Assembly: GCA_045546315.1 (NCBI GenBank)
Contig: JAZQCN010000113.1
Coordinates: 1-35,514 of the forward strand
Length of the DNA stretch: 35,514 nucleotides
Direction: 5' to 3'
Origin: RGIG2041 sp045546315
Lineage (GTDB): Bacteria; Bacillota; Clostridia; UBA1381; UMGS1253
In this document: piece by piece, positions 33,649 through 35,514 of the stretch
Position numbering within the stretch: the first letter of the stretch is position 1
How the letters are laid out: every line of letters begins with the position of its first letter
Position numbers and translations under genes: made by a program
The notes under the pieces: model-generated
What the model was told of the DNA's origin: nothing
The model's database searches: none
The model's input: only the letters and a program-made list of their open reading frames with translations

Positions 33649-34445
33649 GGCGAAATGCCGGTATCTTTTTTAAATACGGTTGAAAAATAGTTGCTGTCGC
33701 CAAAACCGCATTGGTACGCGATTTCGGAAATCGGCGCACTGCTGTTTCGTAAAAGCTGCGTCGCTTTTTGTACGCGCAGATGTGTTAAATATTCATTGAA
33801 GCCAAAGCCGGTGTAGGTTTTAAATGTTCTCGACATATAAGAATGGCTTAAATGATACTTTTCTGCAACTTGTGTGAGTTTAAGCTCGTTTTGTAAGTTT
33901 TCTTCGATATATTTTGTGGCAGATTCAATCAGCTGCTCTGTCGCAGTTTTCGGCTTTTCTCTTTTTGGGACATCTGACTGCAAAAGCTGAACCAGCATCA
34001 CCAAAAACTCGGTCGTGTAGGCTTGAACCAGCGCTTCTGCAAACGGTGGTTCAGTGCTTTGCGCATCGTCGAGCTTTTGCAATATATGTTCAAATTCTGT
34101 GCGCTGCTCGCTTGTTAGCGTGAAATGACGCACTGTAAAACATTCATCTAAAAATGCTTTCAAACTTTCGTGAATAAGACAGTCGCTAAACTCAACCAGG
34201 TAGCGCACGTGCTGTCTTGTGGAGAGTGAGGTCGTATGATGCAGCGTTGATTTTGGAATTAAAATAACATCACCCGTATGCACTGTGTAAATCTGTCCGT
34301 CAATAAAATAACGACGCTCACCTTCGAGTAGGTAATACAGCTCATTCCAGGTGTGCATATGACCGCCGGGCATATTGAAGGTGCCCTTGGCTATGTTTTT
34401 TTCAATTCGAAAATGCTGCGCACGGTCAGTATCTTTGTGTAGCAT
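33621..34445 (-). CDS. AraC family transcriptional regulator (cupin sensor), convergent with aldolase operon
   Basis: 274 residues. The N-terminal cupin (FNMPGGHMHTWNELYYLLEGERRYFIDGQIYTVHTGDVILIPKSTLHHTTS, about 22-72) is followed by an AraC domain (ATKYIEENLQNELKLTQVAEKYHLSHSYMSRTFKTYTG, ISEIAYQCGFGDSNYFSTVFKKDTGISPIKYR). The start at 34445 has AGAGGTGATTGAG directly upstream. An earlier TTG at 34493 is really the -35 of its promoter. Its last codons form part of the terminator stem of the opposing operon. The target is unknown; adjacency suggests a sugar-acid or glycan sensor. Confidence 0.93.
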   Translation of the reverse strand: MLHKDTDRAQHFRIEKNIAKGTFNMPGGHMHTWNELYYLLEGERRYFIDGQIYTVHTGDVILIPKSTLHHTTSLSTRQHVRYLVEFSDCLIHESLKAFLDECFTVRHFTLTSEQRTEFEHILQKLDDAQSTEPPFAEALVQAYTTEFLVMLVQLLQSDVPKREKPKTATEQLIESATKYIEENLQNELKLTQVAEKYHLSHSYMSRTFKTYTGFGFNEYLTHLRVQKATQLLRNSSAPISEIAYQCGFGDSNYFSTVFKKDTGISPIKYRMLRK

Positions 34446-34464
34446 CTCAATCACCTCTTTTTTT

Positions 34465-34493
34465 ATTATAGCAGCACAGCGCAAGGAAATCAA
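34465..34493 (-). promoter_or_regulatory. Promoter of the AraC gene at 33621-34445
   Basis: On the minus strand there is TTGATT, a 17-base spacer and a perfect TATAAT, about 20 bases before the start codon, so the leader is very short. Confidence 0.7.
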
Positions 34494-34570
34494 GAATTTA
34501 AAGATTTGCAGTTAATTTCTCGTAAAATTATAAATAATTGTCCTCCTGCATATAAACCTCAGCTTCAGAG

Positions 34571-34602
34571 AAATAAAAGGATGAGTAATCATCCTTTTAT
34601 TT
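34571..34602 (-). terminator. Terminator of bioY
   Basis: A perfect 14-bp stem (AAATAAAAGGATGA and its complement) around GTAA. It overlaps the bioY stop codon. The remaining bases to 34494 hold no gene that I can see. Confidence 0.9.
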
Positions 34603-35148
34603 TATGTATTTCTTCAATTTGTTTGCTACGATATGTGCTAAAAGCAGCTTTGCGGCATCCGGCAGAATGAAGGGGAGAACGCATATGCTGACGATACTCA
34701 ACAATGTATAAAGGGTAAAGGAATCGGCATAAAGGAGCAGATACCAAACCGTGCCGAGTATATAACATAAAAGCTGTCCGAGAAACAAGGCGATTGTGTT
34801 TGAATGCTTTAAAGTTTTTTTGCTAAGGCTGAACAGCCATGCAAGAAGCGGGAGAAATAGAAACCCGAGTATGTAGCCGCCGGTGCTGCCGAACAGTATA
34901 CCGATTCCGCCTGTAAAGCCGGAAAAAACGGGCAGACCGATAGCACCGAGTATAATATAGAGTAAAATGCTGATAAACGCGCGTTTTCCGCCAAGCAGTA
35001 TAACGGCAAATGCAATGCCGAAGGTTTGCAGTGTGAATGGAATGACGAAAGGAATTTTTATCCATGCACTGAGTATAATCAGCACCGTACTAAAGGAAAT
35101 ATAGGTTAAATCGCGAACACGGGTGCGGCGCATATTTGAATTATTCAT
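34597..35148 (-). CDS. bioY: Biotin transporter substrate-binding membrane protein BioY
   Basis: 183 residues. S component of an energy-coupling-factor transporter for biotin. About six hydrophobic segments are seen. The family signature IPFTLQTFGIAFAVILLGGKRAFISILLYIILGAIGLPVFSGFTGGIGILFGSTGGYILGF is split over the first three helices (about 35-95), and a later PDAAKLLLAHIVANKLKK ends the chain. GGTGAG lies 7 bases before ATG 35148; an internal ATG five codons on is also possible. No EcfA or EcfT gene is next to it, so it would use a shared module encoded elsewhere. No BirA-type operator was recognised upstream. Confidence 0.93.
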   Translation of the reverse strand: MNNSNMRRTRVRDLTYISFSTVLIILSAWIKIPFVIPFTLQTFGIAFAVILLGGKRAFISILLYIILGAIGLPVFSGFTGGIGILFGSTGGYILGFLFLPLLAWLFSLSKKTLKHSNTIALFLGQLLCYILGTVWYLLLYADSFTLYTLLSIVSICVLPFILPDAAKLLLAHIVANKLKKYIK

Positions 35149-35362
35149 AAAGTTCTCACCATACCGATTTGTTTTGTTTCTTCAGGAAAAATGATTTTGC
35201 TGTACTGCAAATCAGTTTACCATAAAAGCACGAGTTTGAAAAGTGCGGATTTAAAAAAGTTTGGCAATCCATGCGTGCGGTCAAGTCAATTGCAAAGAAA
35301 TATGCAAAAAGCAGCAACTCCGGGCATAAGCATTTAGTATATGTATTTTTGGAGGTTGTGGC
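35149..35362. other. Divergent bioY-sigK intergenic region
   Basis: 214 bases without a gene. On the minus strand an extended -10, TGG-TAAACT (-10 at 35219-35214), could serve bioY but lacks a good -35. GGAGG at 35351-35355 is the sigK ribosome binding site. I looked for a sigma-E promoter (KMATATT-14-CATACAnT) for sigK and saw only poor matches. No riboswitch fold was recognised. Confidence 0.35.
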
Positions 35363-35514
35363 ATGTTATTTGAACTGCTTAGTTTCATCGGGAGTTGGCT
35401 TAGGCACTTTTTGTTTGCCGGCTATATGTCAGGTGGGAGCGCTTTTCCGAAGCCGCTTTCGCCTGCGGAGGAAAAGGCGCTTGTTGCACAGATGAAGTCG
35501 GATCGTAGCCATGT
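35363..35514 (+). CDS. sigK: Sporulation sigma factor SigK, N-terminal part (runs off window)
   Basis: The first 50 codons of a gene continuing past the window. A hydrophobic leader (MLFELLSFIGSWLRHFLFAGY) is followed by SAFPKPLSPAEEKALVAQMKSD, the start of sigma region 1.2 as in SigK (compare AFPQPLSSSEEK in B. subtilis). SigK directs late mother-cell gene expression. The leader looks like the pro-sequence that SpoIVFB removes in Bacillus. GGAGG lies 7 bases before the ATG. SigE is less likely, because its equivalent begins LPPPL. Whether the gene is intact or interrupted by an element cannot be seen. Confidence 0.8.
   Translation, partial: MLFELLSFIGSWLRHFLFAGYMSGGSAFPKPLSPAEEKALVAQMKSDRSH

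Noticed and set aside
34446..34493. Upstream extension of the AraC gene to a TTG at 34493
   Set aside because: That TTG is the -35 of a good promoter, and ATG 34445 has a strong ribosome binding site.
35149..35260. BirA operator before bioY
   Set aside because: No long inverted repeat of the BirA type was found by eye in this stretch.
35230..35362. Sigma-E promoter before sigK
   Set aside because: CATAAGCAT and AAATATG occur, but the sequence and spacing match poorly.
1..35514. CRISPR array, insertion sequence, prophage or toxin-antitoxin island
   Set aside because: No spaced repeats, transposase, integrase or phage structural genes were seen. The P-loop kinase resembles zeta-type folds only in its Walker A and has no antitoxin partner.

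Overview
The window reads as a chromosomal segment of an endospore-forming Clostridia (Bacillota). The basis is two sporulation genes (spoIIR and the first codons of a sigK-like sigma factor), strong AGGAGG-type ribosome binding sites, sigma-A-like promoters with extended -10 elements, a GlgC/GlgD pair, AraC/PocR regulators and a secreted enzyme with a copper-amine-oxidase-type stalk domain. No tRNA, rRNA, CRISPR array, transposase or phage gene was seen. No gap between genes exceeds 300 bases.

Layout. 1-3.5 kb: 5'-truncated view of lysS (minus; its 3' end lies outside the window) and mnmG (plus), each with its own promoter. 3.5-9.3 kb: an AraC regulator divergent from a 1551-residue secreted heparinase/alginate-lyase-like polysaccharide lyase; the shared 294-base intergenic region holds two back-to-back promoters and a repeated TTGTGCA element. 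9.3-13.3 kb (minus): GH36 alpha-galactosidase, spoIIR, a small unknown gene and a P-loop ATPase. Two successive gaps here each hold a long hairpin whose 3' arm is the next gene's ribosome binding site. 13.4-25.2 kb (minus): a glycogen operon glgB-glgC-glgD-glgA-glgP, followed by a GH13 alpha-glucan hydrolase and a BaiN/HI0933-type flavoprotein, run from a TTGATT-17-TATAAT promoter. 25.2-34.4 kb: four more AraC-type regulators interleaved with a DUF4091 (GH123-like) glycosidase and a four-gene catabolic operon (iron-dependent alcohol dehydrogenase, small P-loop kinase, FAD oxidoreductase, KDPG aldolase). 34.5-35.5 kb: bioY (biotin uptake) and the start of sigK.

How it may fit together (inference). 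The secreted lyase would release unsaturated uronate oligosaccharides. The intracellular glycosidases and the dehydrogenase/kinase/aldolase operon would process sugars or sugar acids to pyruvate and a C3 unit, with local AraC proteins as substrate sensors. Surplus carbon goes to glycogen, which GlgP and GH13 remobilise, possibly during sporulation. The most unusual structure is the pair of hairpins around spoIIR. Each would hide the Shine-Dalgarno sequence on read-through RNA. A forespore-type promoter whose -10 lies in the loop would give an RNA lacking the 5' arm, so translation might be limited to RNA made in the right compartment.
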